A stretch of DNA of 64,000 nt from Bacillota bacterium (GTDB taxonomy: Bacteria; Bacillota; Clostridia; Oscillospirales; Ruminococcaceae), in contig JAEZYS010000011.1 of NCBI GenBank assembly GCA_023418925.1, positions 62,001 through 126,000 on the forward strand. The letters run 5' to 3'. Positions 7,050-16,317 of this stretch are shown piece after piece. The translations under genes were made by a program, and so were the position numbers. Numbering within the stretch: position 1 is the first letter of the stretch; each line of letters opens with the position of its first letter. The notes below the pieces were generated by a model that did not search any database, had not been told where the DNA came from, and worked only from the letters and a program-made list of their open reading frames with translations.

Positions 7050-9401
7050 TCATAACCCCAAGATCAACTCATGAATCTGAGTAATCACATCTGCTTTCGG
7101 TCTGCCGGTAGTCAGCGGAATCCATTCGAAGGGTTCTATGTCAAAGGTCATACTTTCGGAATGAAAGCTGTTAACCATATCAATCACAGGATTAAGCGCC
7201 GATCGGATTTCAATAATATGGAATACCCAATCCCGCACCTGCGTTACTCCCGGCGTAATGAAACTGCTCCAACTGAATGCCGTCATGCCGTAATAATTGC
7301 GTATGGTATTTACCGCCGTTCGAATCGTCAGAATATGCGAAGCCTTCACATGAGTGATATTTGGAATAATTTCCTCAAATAGTGAGGGAAGTACCGTGAT
7401 GGTGCGGCTGACTGTCACGCTGGAAGAATATGCGTCATGTGCCTCAAAGCGCAGGGTATAGGTTCCGGGAGAGGTGGTGCTGTCACGAAAAATCGTCCGT
7501 TCCCCCTCAGCAAAAGTGCTACCGTGACAGAAATGCTCCGGGTTATCCACAGTATTCAGCCATGAACCCGAACTGCTTTGCACATGAATCGTCTGTGCTT
7601 CACCATCCGCATCCTCGCCCACCTGAATCAGGCAGCGAGGGGTTGGGTCATAGGTGGAACTACCGTTTTTCGGTGCGGCAACCGTAAGCGCTGCCGGATC
7701 GGTGTTCTTTTTGATGCTGTTGCTGATGACGTAAGCAGAAACCGCATTTAGCGTGTCAGTAACGGCAATGCGGTATCGGGTATAGGTGCCGGGGATATTG
7801 GAAGGCGTTGCCGTATAGGTTCCCGACGTAGCACTGGACATGACGGTAGCTACTGATTCCCATGTACCCCAAGTGAAGTTATCTGTTGAGGTAGACTGCT
7901 GAATAACGTAATTTTTAACAGCGCTCGTTCCGGCTACCGTACCACTCCATGTCAGTGTAGCGCTGGGAGTAGAATAAATGAGAGGGCTGGCGGTAAACGC
8001 GGTAGGTGGTGTGGCAAGAATATTTTTTCGGACATTGTTCGTGGTAATTTTCCAAGGTGAAAAATACGCGCTGCCCGCCGTACCCTGCACTCGGATGCGA
8101 TGGCGCAGATAGTTTCCTCGCACTGTTGACGGGGCGGTATTCAGACTGCCACTGCTGGAGGAAGAGCCAATCACGCCTACTGTATTCCATTCTTCCCATG
8201 CCGCGCCGTCCGGGGATTCACTGGATTCCAGTTCATACCCGGTGATGGCGTTGCCAGCACCGCCCGAAGCGCCGCTCCATGCGAGCGTCACAGAGCCTTC
8301 CGCAAGCGTTGCGGAAAAAGCGAAAACACTCGGCTCCGTGCAGGCGGTGACATTACAAAGAATACTGGTACTGATGCGCTCAATGGAATATACATCCAGC
8401 GCGTCAATCGTCCAGACTCCGAATTGCGTATAGGTGCCGGAGACACGGGATACTGCGGGATTGTAACTGCCGCTTGATGCGGACAAAGTCAGCGTGGTCA
8501 GCACATTCCACGCACTCCATGTGCTGTTGTCGGTGGAAGTCCGGCTGGCAATCATGTAGCCTTTAATGGGGCTTGTTCCCGCAACTGTGCCGCTCCAAGT
8601 CAGCGTTACCGTTTCATTGCTGTATACCGCTGGGGATGCGGTAACCGTCGCCGGTGGATTCGGCACGGTGTTTTTCCGTACAGAGTTCGTAGAGATCTTC
8701 CAGCCGGAATAATAGCTGGCTCCGGCAGCACCCCGCGTCCGCACCTGAAAGCGGCGGTAATAGCCCCGCGTAGCTGGAGGCGCAACCGAGACGCTCCCGC
8801 TGGTGGCTGTAGTCGCGACAGTAGTCAGCGCCACCCAACTGCCCCATGTGGAGTTATTGGAGGAATCGCTGTACTGGATTTCATAGGAAAAAATGGCGTT
8901 GTTTGTACCGCCTGAAGCACCGCTCCAAGACAGCGTGACATTTCCCTCGGAAAGTGTGCTAGATATGGAACAGACCGATGGTGCACCGCAAGCGGTAATT
9001 AGCAAGGGAGAACTGGTTACCGTGTAGCTGGAATTGTCAATCACACCGGAGGTCAGCGTAAGCCGCCCGTCCGAAGCCACCTGAAAACGTACACCCTGCG
9101 CGGCATTGCCGGAGGATGAAGCACAGGTTACCGTGACATAGCGAAGCCGGGGCGTCGTTCCGTCCCAATTATCGCCGTCAACCGTTTTAATCCGAACCTG
9201 TGAAGAAGAGCCGTTCACCGTCATGGTGCAGAGCAGAGCATATCCGTTATGTATATACGCTCCCGAAGAGCTAAGCGCCGCCGAAATTGTAAAGCTATAG
9301 GTCATCTGGCTGTTATTCGGTCTGCTTTTGGTATAAGTAATGGTATATTTCACCGTTGGATCGCTTCCGGCATTTAAGGTTACACCGTTAATATCCGCCA
9401 T
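7050..9401 (-). CDS. Phage tail tip/fibre protein with fibronectin type III-like repeats
   Basis: A 783-residue structural protein at the end of the tail operon. Residues 1-135 form a beta-rich head domain. Residues 136-351 and about 352-563 are two copies of a 216-residue unit, each with two FN3-like domains (TLSWSGASGG and TLTWSGTVAGTS signatures). An Ig-like domain (YTLRFEAHDAYSSSVTVSRTITV region) and a distinct 100-residue C-terminal domain follow. Such proteins sit at the tail tip and may contact the host surface. The ATG has a GAGGTG site 6 nt upstream. No lysis gene follows, although holin and endolysin normally lie here. Confidence 0.75.
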   Translation of the reverse strand: MADINGVTLNAGSDPTVKYTITYTKSRPNNSQMTYSFTISAALSSSGAYIHNGYALLCTMTVNGSSSQVRIKTVDGDNWDGTTPRLRYVTVTCASSSGNAAQGVRFQVASDGRLTLTSGVIDNSSYTVTSSPLLITACGAPSVCSISSTLSEGNVTLSWSGASGGTNNAIFSYEIQYSDSSNNSTWGSWVALTTVATTATSGSVSVAPPATRGYYRRFQVRTRGAAGASYYSGWKISTNSVRKNTVPNPPATVTASPAVYSNETVTLTWSGTVAGTSPIKGYMIASRTSTDNSTWSAWNVLTTLTLSASSGSYNPAVSRVSGTYTQFGVWTIDALDVYSIERISTSILCNVTACTEPSVFAFSATLAEGSVTLAWSGASGGAGNAITGYELESSESPDGAAWEEWNTVGVIGSSSSSGSLNTAPSTVRGNYLRHRIRVQGTAGSAYFSPWKITTNNVRKNILATPPTAFTASPLIYSTPSATLTWSGTVAGTSAVKNYVIQQSTSTDNFTWGTWESVATVMSSATSGTYTATPSNIPGTYTRYRIAVTDTLNAVSAYVISNSIKKNTDPAALTVAAPKNGSSTYDPTPRCLIQVGEDADGEAQTIHVQSSSGSWLNTVDNPEHFCHGSTFAEGERTIFRDSTTSPGTYTLRFEAHDAYSSSVTVSRTITVLPSLFEEIIPNITHVKASHILTIRTAVNTIRNYYGMTAFSWSSFITPGVTQVRDWVFHIIEIRSALNPVIDMVNSFHSESMTFDIEPFEWIPLTTGRPKADVITQIHELILGL
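7712..8996 (-). repeat. Two tandem ~648-bp units within the FN3-repeat gene
   Basis: The units at 8996-8349 and about 8348-7712 encode the two 216-residue FN3-pair copies. They are diverged at DNA level but align along their length in the translation, so this is an internal gene duplication. Confidence 0.7.
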
Positions 9402-9411
9402 TTAAATCACC

Positions 9412-9915
9412 TCACTCATACACCGCCGACACCAACGAATTGACCAGTCCGCATAAAGACGAATTGAGCCTCGTATCCGCGATGTAGTCGGATGTGATGG
9501 CAACCGTACCCTTTGGCACGGTAATATCGGCAATTCCTAATTCGTAGATGTCGCTGGTGCGGGTCAACTCCGGTGCGGAAGGTATATCCTCTGCCACACC
9601 CGTTTTAACCGCCAGCTGAATGTTACGCTCTATATTACTCCAGCGGACAACAATGCGGTCTACCCTCGGATAGACGCCGTTTGCCGTGGCGATCACCAAA
9701 TCCATCGGCGCTGTGTTTTCATAGTGATAGCCATTGATAAATGCCATTCCGGCTTGTGCTGTCACGTTCATGCCTGTTGCCATGACGATTTTTAAATTGT
9801 CAGCTGTTCTGTAAAAAATGCCGTTGCTGACTAAGCTGCCGAAATAAGCGGCAAAATCTGTGGCATCATAGATACGGTCGCCGCCTGAAGAGTTAAAAAA
9901 ACCGCTTTTCTCCAT
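9412..9915 (-). CDS. Phage baseplate/tail-associated structural protein
   Basis: A 167-residue protein of unknown precise role, with a conserved feel to siphovirus proteins encoded just after the Gp37-like protein (motif MEKSGFFNSSGGDRIYDATD at the start; AGMAFINGYHYEN in the middle). Its start overlaps the stop of the upstream gene by one base and the next gene follows after 10 nt, so it belongs to the tail operon. It is probably part of the tail tip or a fibre adaptor. Confidence 0.6.
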   Translation of the reverse strand: MEKSGFFNSSGGDRIYDATDFAAYFGSLVSNGIFYRTADNLKIVMATGMNVTAQAGMAFINGYHYENTAPMDLVIATANGVYPRVDRIVVRWSNIERNIQLAVKTGVAEDIPSAPELTRTSDIYELGIADITVPKGTVAITSDYIADTRLNSSLCGLVNSLVSAVYE

Positions 9916-10958
9916 TAGTCCTCACTCCTTTTCAGTTTTTCATATAAAGTCAAGAGAGGCTTGCCAAATGTAACGGAAAGGCTCATGCCGTCCCGGTCGT
10001 AGCTTTCCTCCACAGCAGTAATCCTCGCGGTCATAGAAATTCCCCATCGCTTTGACACCGCCTGAATTATATTTCCCAAATCAAAATCAACCTTGTATGT
10101 CAAATTACCGTATTGATTGACGGTAACATCAAATGCTTGAATCATAGCTTGCTCTGCAAGCTTGGTATTGCCGCGAAACAAGAGCGCCGCCTCGTAATCG
10201 TCGGGAAAATCCTCTGCGCGGAGATCTTTGGCATCCACAAAGATTTCATAGCGGTCAAGTCCGACTCCGCCACCTGCGGTGACAAAGGTGCGTTCGGAGT
10301 TTTCCCCTTCGCCACCAACAAGGGCGGTATTGGCATAACTTAAGAGGCTCTCGGTAAAAATCTGCTCCATGATGTTTTCGTATTCTTTGGAAAAGATCGC
10401 TTGCGATGCCGAACCGGCATACAACTGAACGGTAAACAGCTGGGCAATAGGGTCAAAAGCTGTTTTTATACCGACATCAGCGGCGTCACATAAATTTGTG
10501 ACAGTGTCCATCAGATTTCGGAAAGAAACCTGTGTGCTGACAGGAACACCCATGCTTTCCGGCGTATAGGCAACTCCGCTTACGGCTCTGTCGGTATTCA
10601 CAGGGGAAATCAAATGATTGTTCAAAAGCTGTGACACTGCTACCGACAAATCGCCGGTGAGGATTTCCGTTCCCCAGACGATTCGCCTGGATAGCAGGGA
10701 TGTTGCAAACCGCCCGATGACGGTGATATACTCCTGCTCCTGCAAAGTCATTTCCAGATATTCAATAATTCCCGCTTCCGCATCGTCGTTCTTCCACAGT
10801 ATGTTGCCGATTTTCAAAAGCGCAATGTTCTCATCTGAAGCGATGGCTTTGAGTTCAAAACTGCCACACTTGGCGTATTGTCGCGTCCAGCGCAGATATT
10901 CATAGGACTCTACAATCCCCGCAAGCTCTCTGTCAGAATTGAAAATATATAACTCCAT
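9915..10958 (-). CDS. Siphovirus Gp37-like tail protein
   Basis: A 347-residue protein resembling the ReqiPepy6 Gp37-like family (virus tail-associated, PF14594 type). It begins MELYIFNSDRELAGIVESYEYLRW and contains the SLRWTRQYAKCGSFEL-type motif and a C-terminal segment (GISMTARITAVEESYDRDG) usual for this family. It follows the distal tail protein by 3 nt. It is expected in the tail tip complex, in the position of the tail-associated hub protein. Confidence 0.8.
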   Translation of the reverse strand: MELYIFNSDRELAGIVESYEYLRWTRQYAKCGSFELKAIASDENIALLKIGNILWKNDDAEAGIIEYLEMTLQEQEYITVIGRFATSLLSRRIVWGTEILTGDLSVAVSQLLNNHLISPVNTDRAVSGVAYTPESMGVPVSTQVSFRNLMDTVTNLCDAADVGIKTAFDPIAQLFTVQLYAGSASQAIFSKEYENIMEQIFTESLLSYANTALVGGEGENSERTFVTAGGGVGLDRYEIFVDAKDLRAEDFPDDYEAALLFRGNTKLAEQAMIQAFDVTVNQYGNLTYKVDFDLGNIIQAVSKRWGISMTARITAVEESYDRDGMSLSVTFGKPLLTLYEKLKRSED

Positions 10959-10961
10959 ATC

Positions 10962-11813
10962 CTACACCCCCAAAAACTGCGGGCGGTAATGGATGATAAC
11001 CTCCAGCAAATCCATTTGTTCCTCCGCGTTATAGCGAAGCACATTTTTGCCCACGGACAGCTGTAAAAAAGTTGATCCGACGTCGATCAGGTTGAAAGCG
11101 TTGGTTTCCGTTGTGCCAAGGACGCTGGTCACTCTTTTGCCCGCGAAATGGGTATACACTAAAATTTCCTGCCCGGCAGACATTGCGGTGTTGATGCGGA
11201 TAAACTCACCCGTGTCCACATTCATCAGTTCAGGATTGACCACCGAACCCAATGCCCTAAAGGTAATTACACAGCCGCAAGGAACATCGCCCTCGTTTTT
11301 GATGGTGATGATTTGGCTGGGCTGACGAATACCGAGTTCAATACCCGGCTCTGTAATTTCCAGAGGGAACGAAAAATTATCCTCCCATGAAGCCAGTTCT
11401 GTACGGGTGGCATCCAGAGGTTCAAAAAACGGAGAAGGACACAATAAGCTGATGAAAAAGGATGGCGCTCTGCTAATACTTCTCGCCGAGAACGCCGCCT
11501 CCTCCACAATGCAGGAAATTTGCCGGTTACGGTAAATCAGCGTTCCTCGCAGCTTGGGCGTGAAGATACGCAAAAGCTGGCGGCGATAAGCATAGGCATT
11601 GTCGATATTCTCAGCCAGTATCGTCCCTTCAATGGTGATGTTCCGCATATCCAGTGTGGAGGAGATATAGAAGGCTCCGTCCTGTTCGGGCGCTTGGAAG
11701 GTATGGATGGTCTGCCGCACACGCCCTACGCCGTCCAGCTTTGTGACAAACAAGGGCTTCGCTTGACGGAGCGTGACGGTTGCGCCGTTTTGATTGGTAT
11801 AGATCAGTTTCAT
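10962..11813 (-). CDS. Distal tail protein (Dit-like)
   Basis: A 283-residue protein located directly after the tape measure gene, the usual place of Dit. The N-terminal half (residues 1-130) has the phage tail family pattern, with RQTIHTFQAPEQDGAFY and RNITIEGTILAEN. The second half is a galectin-like beta domain ending in LLEVIIHYRPQFLGV. Dit forms the hexameric hub joining the tail tube to the tip. The ATG follows a GGGGGTGT ribosome site. Confidence 0.8.
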   Translation of the reverse strand: MKLIYTNQNGATVTLRQAKPLFVTKLDGVGRVRQTIHTFQAPEQDGAFYISSTLDMRNITIEGTILAENIDNAYAYRRQLLRIFTPKLRGTLIYRNRQISCIVEEAAFSARSISRAPSFFISLLCPSPFFEPLDATRTELASWEDNFSFPLEITEPGIELGIRQPSQIITIKNEGDVPCGCVITFRALGSVVNPELMNVDTGEFIRINTAMSAGQEILVYTHFAGKRVTSVLGTTETNAFNLIDVGSTFLQLSVGKNVLRYNAEEQMDLLEVIIHYRPQFLGV

Positions 11814-11816
11814 AAG

Positions 11817-14240
11817 CTACACCCCCAATGCCAGTTTTCTGGATAGATTGCGGAATTCTCTGGCGGCTTCCTTTTCCGAGAGTGCTTTCGGGGAGGTAAT
11901 GGAAATGCTCTGATTGACAACCGTTCCCGCCGGATATACGCCTGTGCCGTTCACTCCCACGGTCATGCCGCCAAGGTTGGTGGGAATTGCACTTTGCATA
12001 TCCCGGCTGACTTGCTCCATTGCCTGTTCAAAGCCCACACCGATGCCTTCGCCCATGTTCTGCCCGATCCCCGCGAAGAGCTCGGAGGGTGAATGAATGC
12101 CGAAAAAGTCCTTAATCCGATCCACAATCCCGCCGAAAAATCCGGAGATTTTATTCCATAGCCATGCTCCGGCATCGGAAATACCCTGCCACAAGCCTTT
12201 TATGAGGTTGCCACCGACTTTCGCCATTTCTCCGATTGAACCGGTAAAACCTCTGACCAGCGCTGATATAATCTGCGGTACAGCTTTCACAACCTCGACA
12301 ATAATTGTCGGCAGATTGGCAATCAGCGACACGAGAAGCTGTACACCGGCAAGAATAATCTTGTCGATATTCCCGATGATGGCATTGACCAGTGAGGTCA
12401 CGATTTTCGGGATGGCAGTCACCACGGTGGAAATAATCTGCGGGAGCGCCTGAATCAGTGCGACCAGTAATTTCACACCGGAGTCGATAATCAGCGGGAT
12501 TGCCCCAATGACGGCGCTGATAATATTGTCAATAATTTTCGGAATCGCTTGAACAACAGTATTTATTATTGTAGGCAGTGCCGATACCAGTGAGGTTAAA
12601 AGCTGTATGCCCGCCTCGATAATTTGAGGAATTGAGCTGATCAGAAAATCGACAAGTGCCATGATGACTTGTGGCAAAGCATCAATCAGCACAGGTATAG
12701 CGTTCAAAATGCCGTCTGCCAAACCTGTAACCAGTTGAAGTGCCGCATCCAGTATGAGGGGCAGATTTTCCAGCAATCCCTGCACAATCTGCATGACAGC
12801 CGACACTGCCGCCGGAATTAATTGCGGTAATCCCAAACCGATTCCGTTCACAAGTGCTGTTACCAACTGCACCGCCGCGTCAATTAACAGCGGAAGATTC
12901 TCGATCAGTGCCCCTACGATTGTCATAACCGCATCTACGGCGGCGGGGATGAGTTCCGGCAGAAGGTTCAGAACGGTCTCCAAAACTTGTGAAAACAGTT
13001 CGGTCACAGTAGAAAGAAGCACAGGAAGCAAGTCTCCGACCGCTTGCAGAATCGCGCCAGTGGCTGTTGGCAGCGCCGCAACAATATTTTCAAGTGCCGG
13101 AACAATATTCTGAACCACAGACTGAAAAGCGTCCACAAGGTTCTGCGTCAGGTTGGTCATGTCGGCATCGGCATTGCCAAGCCCCGCCGTAAAGGAGCCG
13201 AGTGCCGCCTGTAAAAGCCCGATAGAACCGGTTATGGTCTGTGTGCTTTCTCTTGCAAAGTTGCCCGCATATTGCTCTGTGTTCTCGAAAAACATCTGCA
13301 TGGCGACTTCGGCTTTTTCGGCGTTGGAAGCCGATGCCCAAGTGAAATCCAGTCCTTTGGAAAGGGCATAGGCTTCGACAGTGGTGGCGTTCATGGCAAC
13401 CCCGAGGTTATCCATCATCGTAAAATTGCCCTTTGCCGCGCCCGACACCGAATCCAGCGCTATCTGCATATCTATGCCCATGACGGATGCCATGTCCGCC
13501 GCCCGCTGCATCGCTTTTTCTGTCAGTTCCAGCGATTTTTGCTGTTCGATACCCGAACCTTGAAACAAAGCGCCCATTTTGTTCGCGGTTGCGAGATATT
13601 GGCTCTGTGACACACCAAGGTTTTTATACGCTTCTTCGCCGGTTTTCTGGATGGAGGCTGCATAATTGCCGAACACAGCTTCCGAACCGCCTAAATTCTG
13701 CTCTAACTCCCCGAATTGCTGAACAACTTCCTTGCCCAGCTTGATAGCCGCCGCACCTGCCGCGACAGCAACAGCCCCCATCGCTGCACCGATTCCTTTC
13801 AGAACGCCGCCCAGCTTATCAAATTTTGAGCCGGACTTTTCGGCTTCATCGCCCGTTTCCGTGAGTTGCTCACCGAGATCTTCCGCATCATCGGCAGATT
13901 CCTCAAGTTCGCGCTCCATGCCGTTGAGCTCCGCCTGCGCCTTGTTCAGTTGAATTTGCCAGTTCTGGGTGCGGCGGTCATTCTCACCGAAACTCTCGGA
14001 GGCGTTTTTAAGGGCGGCTTCAAGAGCCTTGACTTTCTCTTTTTGCGCTTCAATCTCTTTGCCCAGGACAGCGTTCCGGGAAGTAAGGGCGGCAGCGCTT
14101 TTGTCATTTTTATCAAACTGGCTGGTGACCAGCGCCATTTCAGAGCCGAGGACTTTGAAAGACTGATTGATGTCAGCAAGGGCTTTCTTGAAATCACGTT
14201 CGCCCTCAATACCGATGCGTAAGCCAAAATCATCTGCCAT
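11817..14240 (-). CDS. Tail tape measure protein
   Basis: An 807-residue protein that sets tail length and occupies the tail lumen. Residues 30-130 are coiled coil. A glycine/alanine-rich hydrophobic stretch follows at about 155-170, then the TP901-type tape-measure core (YLATANKMGALFQGSG, MASVMGIDMQIALDSVSGAAKG). Residues about 370-650 contain many hydrophobic repeats built on an LIDALPQVI-like pattern. The GGISDAGAWLWNKISGFFGG segment and IHSPSELFAGIGQNMGEG near the C-terminus are typical. The ATG follows TAGGAGGTGA. A backward gene separates it from the chaperone genes. Confidence 0.93.
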   Translation of the reverse strand: MADDFGLRIGIEGERDFKKALADINQSFKVLGSEMALVTSQFDKNDKSAAALTSRNAVLGKEIEAQKEKVKALEAALKNASESFGENDRRTQNWQIQLNKAQAELNGMERELEESADDAEDLGEQLTETGDEAEKSGSKFDKLGGVLKGIGAAMGAVAVAAGAAAIKLGKEVVQQFGELEQNLGGSEAVFGNYAASIQKTGEEAYKNLGVSQSQYLATANKMGALFQGSGIEQQKSLELTEKAMQRAADMASVMGIDMQIALDSVSGAAKGNFTMMDNLGVAMNATTVEAYALSKGLDFTWASASNAEKAEVAMQMFFENTEQYAGNFARESTQTITGSIGLLQAALGSFTAGLGNADADMTNLTQNLVDAFQSVVQNIVPALENIVAALPTATGAILQAVGDLLPVLLSTVTELFSQVLETVLNLLPELIPAAVDAVMTIVGALIENLPLLIDAAVQLVTALVNGIGLGLPQLIPAAVSAVMQIVQGLLENLPLILDAALQLVTGLADGILNAIPVLIDALPQVIMALVDFLISSIPQIIEAGIQLLTSLVSALPTIINTVVQAIPKIIDNIISAVIGAIPLIIDSGVKLLVALIQALPQIISTVVTAIPKIVTSLVNAIIGNIDKIILAGVQLLVSLIANLPTIIVEVVKAVPQIISALVRGFTGSIGEMAKVGGNLIKGLWQGISDAGAWLWNKISGFFGGIVDRIKDFFGIHSPSELFAGIGQNMGEGIGVGFEQAMEQVSRDMQSAIPTNLGGMTVGVNGTGVYPAGTVVNQSISITSPKALSEKEAAREFRNLSRKLALGV

Positions 14241-14287
14241 GTGTGGTCACCTCCTAAATGATCAACACAATATATAGTTGATTAAAT

Positions 14288-14316
14288 TTGACACTTACTA
14301 TATGTTGTGATATAAT
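14288..14316 (+). promoter_or_regulatory. Consensus promoter of the HEPN moron gene
   Basis: TTGACA at 14288-14293 and TATAAT at 14311-14316 with a 17-nt spacer: a perfect sigma-A promoter, pointing against the late operon. Confidence 0.85.
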
Positions 14317-14382
14317 ATGATAATAAATATGTTTAAATTATCTTCATTTTAAAATACATACGCTGGAGGGATAATTAATAAT

Positions 14383-15750
14383 ATGGACTTCAAAAAAAAT
14401 CACTTTGGTGTGGATATTGAGGGAATTGGCACGAGTTTTTCATCTCCAGCTATAGATTCTTTGATTGAAACCCAAACACGAATTAGCAAGCTGTTTGAGC
14501 CGTCATCTGGAATAACCGCTATGCTTGAGTCGCCTGCAATACGCATGATACAAGAACAACAAGATACGCTTCAAAAACTTACTGCACCTTCTTCGGCTCT
14601 TACATCATTTATAGAACAACAGGATAAATTGCATATGGCATTATCATCTTCTTTAATAGATTCTATTTCTGCCCAACAGCTTTCTTTTAGCAAGGCAATT
14701 GCCGCCAGCATTCAAGTACCGGATATGGATGTGATATCAGGTACGCTTTCAAAATTTGCAGAACTAGTGCCACCTGAACCTCCTATGTACAACCTTGCCG
14801 CTGAAATGGGGAAAGCTCTCGAAGCCTGTATTCCGAAATATGACTTAATGGCTAACGCCTTAACAAATGCTCTTGAAACCTGTATGCCAAAATTTGATAC
14901 CATAGGCAATATGGCTTTCAGGTTGGCGGATTCAATTCCACAAATTGATTCTGCCATTTTGTCTATTGCACAGCAAGCATTAGGAGCAATGGATAATCTC
15001 ACAGAGTCTCTCCAGTCAAGTATGTCGGCACTTCTCGGTTCACTAACTGACATTAGGCTCCCAAATTTTGACCATCTCGCGAACTCATTGAATTTCATCA
15101 CCGATTTCGAGGAAAAAAACGAGTTGCTAAAAAGTTTTGGCTGGTATCTGATTTCTGAGTTGCCGGAGGAGATTGTTAACACCATTTACGAACGACGAGA
15201 TGAAATTACGCAAGAAGAAGTTGATATACTCATCATCCAGCACTTTCGTAACAATAAATATCAAGCGTTAAAAAGCATTGTAAATAGCTGGGTATCTCTT
15301 CCATACTTTCATTCAAGGCAAATTGTATTTCATGAAGCACAGGTTTGTCATTCACGGCGTTCATATAATGCGTCAACAACCCTTATTTCACTTCATTATG
15401 AGGGCGTGGTTACTGATTTTGTTCGTGAGCGGATCAATACGCCTACATACAGAGTAGAAAAGGCGTTGAAATGCATTAATGATCTTGCCAATGATTTAAC
15501 CATGGATGCAATGCCGTTCAGAGATTGGATCGTTTGCTCTTATGTCTTGGAATGCATTGATAAGGCTTTTACAACTAATTTCTCACCAGCCGATCCAGAC
15601 AGTTGCCCAAATTCATCAAGACATAAAATTGCGCACGGTCACGCCGTTGCAAAGGAAACTGAGGCAAATTCTCTGAGACGATTTTTATTTATGAATGAGT
15701 TGTACAAGCTATTTTGTTGCTTGGAAAACGAGTATCAGTTGATCTCATAA
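14383..15750 (+). CDS. Prophage moron: helical protein with C-terminal HEPN motif
   Basis: A 455-residue protein of no recognised named family, encoded backwards inside the tail operon. Residues 1-220 are built of imperfect helical repeats (MLESPAIRMIQEQQDTLQKL-like; ALEACIPKYDLM and ALETCMPKFDTI are an obvious repeat pair). Residues about 270-455 are a separate helical domain ending with R413-H-K-I-A-H418-G-H420. This Rx4H arrangement followed by a helix is the active-site motif of HEPN ribonucleases. It is AT-rich, unlike its neighbours, with its own promoter and a GGAGG site 9 nt or so before the ATG. Its 3' end overlaps the tail chaperone ORF by 6 nt. Likely role (inference): abortive infection or superinfection exclusion during lysogeny. 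Confidence 0.7.
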   Translation: MDFKKNHFGVDIEGIGTSFSSPAIDSLIETQTRISKLFEPSSGITAMLESPAIRMIQEQQDTLQKLTAPSSALTSFIEQQDKLHMALSSSLIDSISAQQLSFSKAIAASIQVPDMDVISGTLSKFAELVPPEPPMYNLAAEMGKALEACIPKYDLMANALTNALETCMPKFDTIGNMAFRLADSIPQIDSAILSIAQQALGAMDNLTESLQSSMSALLGSLTDIRLPNFDHLANSLNFITDFEEKNELLKSFGWYLISELPEEIVNTIYERRDEITQEEVDILIIQHFRNNKYQALKSIVNSWVSLPYFHSRQIVFHEAQVCHSRRSYNASTTLISLHYEGVVTDFVRERINTPTYRVEKALKCINDLANDLTMDAMPFRDWIVCSYVLECIDKAFTTNFSPADPDSCPNSSRHKIAHGHAVAKETEANSLRRFLFMNELYKLFCCLENEYQLIS

Positions 15751-15930
15751 CGGAATAATGTCATCTACGGATAATTCCCGCCTCGGCTTCTCCATCCCCA
15801 GAAACTGCTTATGGCAAGCCCATAGATCCATAAATAAACCAAACGGCATCGTCCAGAATTCGTCGGCAGAGAGCCGCATCTGCACAGTGCCGTAGTAGTA
15901 CAGGCGCGTGAAAACCTCGGCAGTGGTCAC
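15745..15930 (-). CDS. Tail assembly chaperone, T extension (made by -1 frameshift)
   Basis: An open frame of 61 residues that overlaps the end of the upstream chaperone gene. A GTG at 15930 could start it, but there is no ribosome site, and the frame is entered exactly by a -1 slip at the A-AAA-AAC site 15948-15942. By analogy with lambda G/GT and HK97-like phages, it is the C-terminal extension of a fusion protein that binds the tape measure during tail assembly. Confidence 0.75.
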   Translation of the reverse strand: MTTAEVFTRLYYYGTVQMRLSADEFWTMPFGLFMDLWACHKQFLGMEKPRRELSVDDIIPL

Positions 15931-16316
15931 GCGCCCTGCGTGTTTTTTGAGGCTTCTTCCTCTGCACTTACCACATTCCGTGCCGTCCCTTTGAACATGG
16001 CTTCGGTGATGGCATTTTTATAGGATGCCAGTTCCAGCGGGGAGGTCAGCAGTTCCACTTCCTCCTCGGTGAGCAGTTCCTTTGGCGTGTCCTTATGCCT
16101 TAAGTTGTAAACCAGGATGGACTGATTTGCCATCAGCGTAAGAAGCCAGACGATTTCGTCCAGTGCCATTTCAAAATTTTCAGCCTTCATCAGTCGTTCA
16201 CCGAGGTTCTCCAGCCCGCCGTAGCGGCTGGCGATGGCTTTGGTCGCCTTGGTGGTGAGAATCAGTTCATACTGCTCACCACCGATATTGATAAATGCGC
16301 TGCGTTCGTTTTCCAT
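15927..16316 (-). CDS. Tail assembly chaperone, G-type
   Basis: A 129-residue protein between the major tail protein and the tape measure, the conserved place of the tail chaperone. It has no enzymatic motif. The ATG at 16316 is chosen because of the GGAGGAGGG just upstream; a longer in-frame extension to 16364 would overlap the major tail gene. Near the end it carries the A-AAA-AAC slippery site that yields a longer GT-type fusion. It acts in the cytoplasm during virion assembly and is not expected in the particle. Confidence 0.8.
   Translation of the reverse strand: MENERSAFINIGGEQYELILTTKATKAIASRYGGLENLGERLMKAENFEMALDEIVWLLTLMANQSILVYNLRHKDTPKELLTEEEVELLTSPLELASYKNAITEAMFKGTARNVVSAEEEASKNTQGA
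15942..15948 (-). promoter_or_regulatory. Programmed -1 ribosomal frameshift site A-AAA-AAC
   Basis: On the minus strand the heptamer lies in phase as X-XXY-YYZ (codons AAA AAC of the upstream chaperone ORF, five codons before its stop). Slipping back one base gives AAA AAA CAC GCA GGG and opens the 15745-15930 frame. Confidence 0.8.
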
Positions 16317-16317
16317 A

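Noticed and set aside
12240..12960. Repetitive DNA in the tape measure gene resembling a CRISPR-like or satellite repeat
   Set aside because: Spacing and sequence vary, and the repeats are in frame with the hydrophobic helical repeats of the tape measure protein.
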